Assembly: GCA_003024985.2 (NCBI GenBank)
Contig: PXIH01S0008493.1
DNA from: Euperipatoides rowelli
Lineage: Eukaryota; Onychophora; Udeonychophora; Euonychophora; Peripatopsidae
DNA: 10,223 nt
Reading direction: 5' to 3' (one strand)
The position numbers and the translations under genes were made by a program. Below the pieces are notes generated by a model that did no database searches, had not been told where the DNA came from, and saw nothing but the letters and a program-made list of their open reading frames with translations. Every line of letters starts with the position of its first letter. The first letter of the stretch is position 1. Shown one piece after another: positions 8,913-10,223 of this stretch.

Positions 8913-9348
8913 CAGGGGTTCCCAACTTTTTTGTACCCCAGAGCACATTCTAAAATACCGGTAGGGTGGCGGGCACCATCTATATTTTACATAATGACTA
9001 AAATATATTGTGCAGATGTCAAAACCGCGATAGAATGTGGATTGTATCGCCTGTATTTAGACAATTCTCTACCTATCCCCACCACTACTCAATTCAACCG
9101 TCTGTGTGCATTGCACTCAAGTTCATCCACGTTAACTTGGCACAAAAGGTGGAATTAAAGATGTCGATTTACAAGAAAACAACTGCCTAATATTGGTTGC
9201 CTAACAACTCACAATCTAAATCAATGGGATCTGGGCGCCGCTAAGTTAACGTGGACAAGCTTTCATTTTGTGGTCGAACAGTGGCGGGCATACACACATT
9301 GGTCGACGGGCGACATGGTGCCCGGGTTCACAGGGTTGGGAACACCTA
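8913..9348. mobile_element. Complete non-autonomous hAT-type element (MITE-like), 436 bp
   Basis: The left end reads CAGGGGTTCCCAAC and the right end, reverse-complemented, reads TAGGTGTTCCCAAC (12 of 14 identical). Similarity resumes inside the ends as GGGCACCAT on the left and ATGGTGCCC on the right. The flanks are CTGCACAG (8905-8912) and CTGTACAG (9349-9356), an 8-bp target duplication with one difference. Its central TA fits the duplication pattern known for Buster-type hAT elements. The interior has an inverted 13-mer, TCCACGTTAACTT at 9126-9138 and its complement at 9243-9255. There is no transposase-sized frame; the ORFs at 8931-9158 and 9008-9190 show no similarity I recognise. Such elements are moved by a hAT transposase supplied elsewhere. 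Confidence 0.85.
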
Positions 9349-10052
9349 CTGTACAGTATACACAGTAGATATAGACTTGAACAATTATTTACATTAATGA
9401 ATTAATAAATTATAAGAAATAATAATTGTAATCAGTTAAAAAATTAGTTTACTCAACAGCTGTATTTGCACTGCATTCACACATATACAGAACACTGCAT
9501 ACATGAAATCCTCATTAACCCAGATACAGTATTCTTTCAAGGGATGCAATATTTCAACCCTCCCAACCTGTCCATATCCCAGGAATGACAATGACCCCGC
9601 TACACATGATTATATAGTCTAAACCAGAGTTTTCCAAAGTGTGGTCCACGGACCGGTACCGGGCCTCGGAAAGAAAGTACCGGTCCGTGACAACTTAAGC
9701 ATGAACAAATAAATTTTAAAATAAAAACTTTACTATTTGTTATTTTATTAACAAAATATGTTACGTAAATTTTAATTTCATTATTCCCTAGTAGACTACT
9801 TTTTTTTTTTATCATAAATAACATAGTCGAATAACAACAAAGCGCCATCTAATGGTTAAACCTTAATCTTACTAAGGTTTATTTAAAAAAATAATTATTG
9901 GAATAGATTGGATCAAATATAATAATTTTAATTTATGTAAAAGTGTGCAAACAAAAGTAATATAGTAATAAAGTTAGTTGTCTTATTCGTTGCGCTTGAC
10001 AGGCGTCATCTGAGCGAGCATTGTTTTATTTCGTGTAAATACTAATTGTAGC

Positions 10053-10077
10053 TGGGATGACATATTATGTCATCCCA
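10053..10077. repeat. Perfect 11-bp inverted repeat, 3-nt loop
   Basis: TGGGATGACAT (10053-10063) pairs with ATGTCATCCCA (10067-10077) around ATT. It lies about 430 bp inside the second hAT element and, with the inverted repeat 43 bases further right, may be part of that element's structure. Confidence 0.85.
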
Positions 10078-10119
10078 AGAACTTTGTACCAGCATTATTT
10101 TTTTTTATATAACTGTAGT

Positions 10120-10145
10120 TGTCTAATAAAAAGTCTTATTAGACA
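10120..10145. repeat. Perfect 10-bp inverted repeat, 6-nt loop
   Basis: TGTCTAATAA (10120-10129) pairs with TTATTAGACA (10136-10145) around AAAGTC. It lies within the presumed second hAT element. Confidence 0.8.
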
Positions 10146-10223
10146 TTTTCAATTTTACGTTCTTGTTTCATTTTCTCTGCCTTGGTTGCTACTTAAAAAA
10201 CAAAGTATTTCCTGCTAACAATA

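Larger units (their letters stand above)
8025..10223 (-). other. TADA2B: TADA2B intron, partial (its 3' part on the gene strand)
   Basis: This stretch lies upstream of the exon at 7865-8024 on the gene strand and ends in the acceptor TTTATTTACAG. No exon matching the preceding TADA2B segment (GYMPLRDDYE-like, then acidic) could be seen on the minus strand, so I treat it as one intron running off the right edge. It holds a complete hAT-type element (8913-9348), the left end of a second one (from 9625), several short perfect hairpins and poly-A/T runs. The short ORFs at 8426-8768 and 8931-9190 show no family similarity and no splice support. Confidence 0.75.
9625..10223 (+). mobile_element. Left end of a second hAT-type element, running off the window
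   Basis: The sequence begins with CAGAGTTTTCCAAAGTGTGG, a typical hAT terminal sequence, followed at once by a subterminal inverted repeat (CACGGACCGGTAC at 9647-9659 and its complement at 9677-9689). The preceding eight bases, GTCTAAAC, fit the nTCTAGAn duplication pattern known for Ac-like hAT elements with one difference. No complementary terminus (ending CCACACTTTGGAAAACTCTG) occurs before the window ends. Either the element, and possibly its transposase, continues to the right, or this is a truncated end. The true right boundary is unknown; the coordinate given is the window edge. Confidence 0.65.

Noticed and set aside
8931-9190. Two overlapping plus-strand ORFs of 60 and 75 codons
   Set aside because: Both lie inside the small hAT element and begin near its end. 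They lack any hAT transposase motif, so they are incidental.
9857-9881. Small hairpin TAAACCTTA/TAAGGTTTA as a regulatory element
   Set aside because: Nine pairs with a 7-nt loop is expected fairly often by chance in sequence this AT-rich, and nothing around it supports a role.

Overview
The window looks like an AT-rich (roughly 70% A+T by eye) stretch of an intron-rich animal genome. It has no prokaryotic gene organisation and no long ORFs. Its coding content is four short exons joined by introns with canonical GT...AG ends. The protein they encode is animal-like. Vertebrate TADA2B genes, as I recall, have far fewer introns, so an invertebrate is the likelier source; I cannot name the lineage.

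All four exons lie on the minus strand and read from right to left: 8024-7865, 7157-7078, 4317-4246 and 1263-1199. Reading phase is preserved across all three complete introns. Together they encode about 125 residues of the middle region of TADA2B (ADA2b), the adaptor of the GCN5/PCAF acetyltransferase module of the SAGA complex. The N-terminal ZZ zinc finger and SANT exons should lie beyond the right edge, and the C-terminal SWIRM exons beyond the left edge. In effect the whole window is the interior of one gene, about 96% of it intron.

Region by region: 8025-10223 is upstream intron carrying a complete non-autonomous hAT element (8913-9348, with an 8-bp target duplication) and the left end of a second, unrelated hAT element (9625 to the window edge). 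7158-7864 is a short unremarkable intron. 4318-7077 is a long intron with a poly-G/poly-C bounded repetitive block at 4600-5030. 1264-4245 is a long intron with a decayed Tc1/mariner transposase (3164-3414), an 18-base G run and some short repeats. 1-1198 is the start of the next intron, with a long near-perfect fold-back (924-1105) close to the donor site.

No RNA gene, CRISPR array, promoter or convincing new system was found. The most unusual signals are a strongly recurring TACTGTA/TACAGTA motif, the hAT element inserted in the centre of a palindromic copy of that motif, and the long fold-back whose two arms differ by two 5-nt insertions, one of which carries the same motif.
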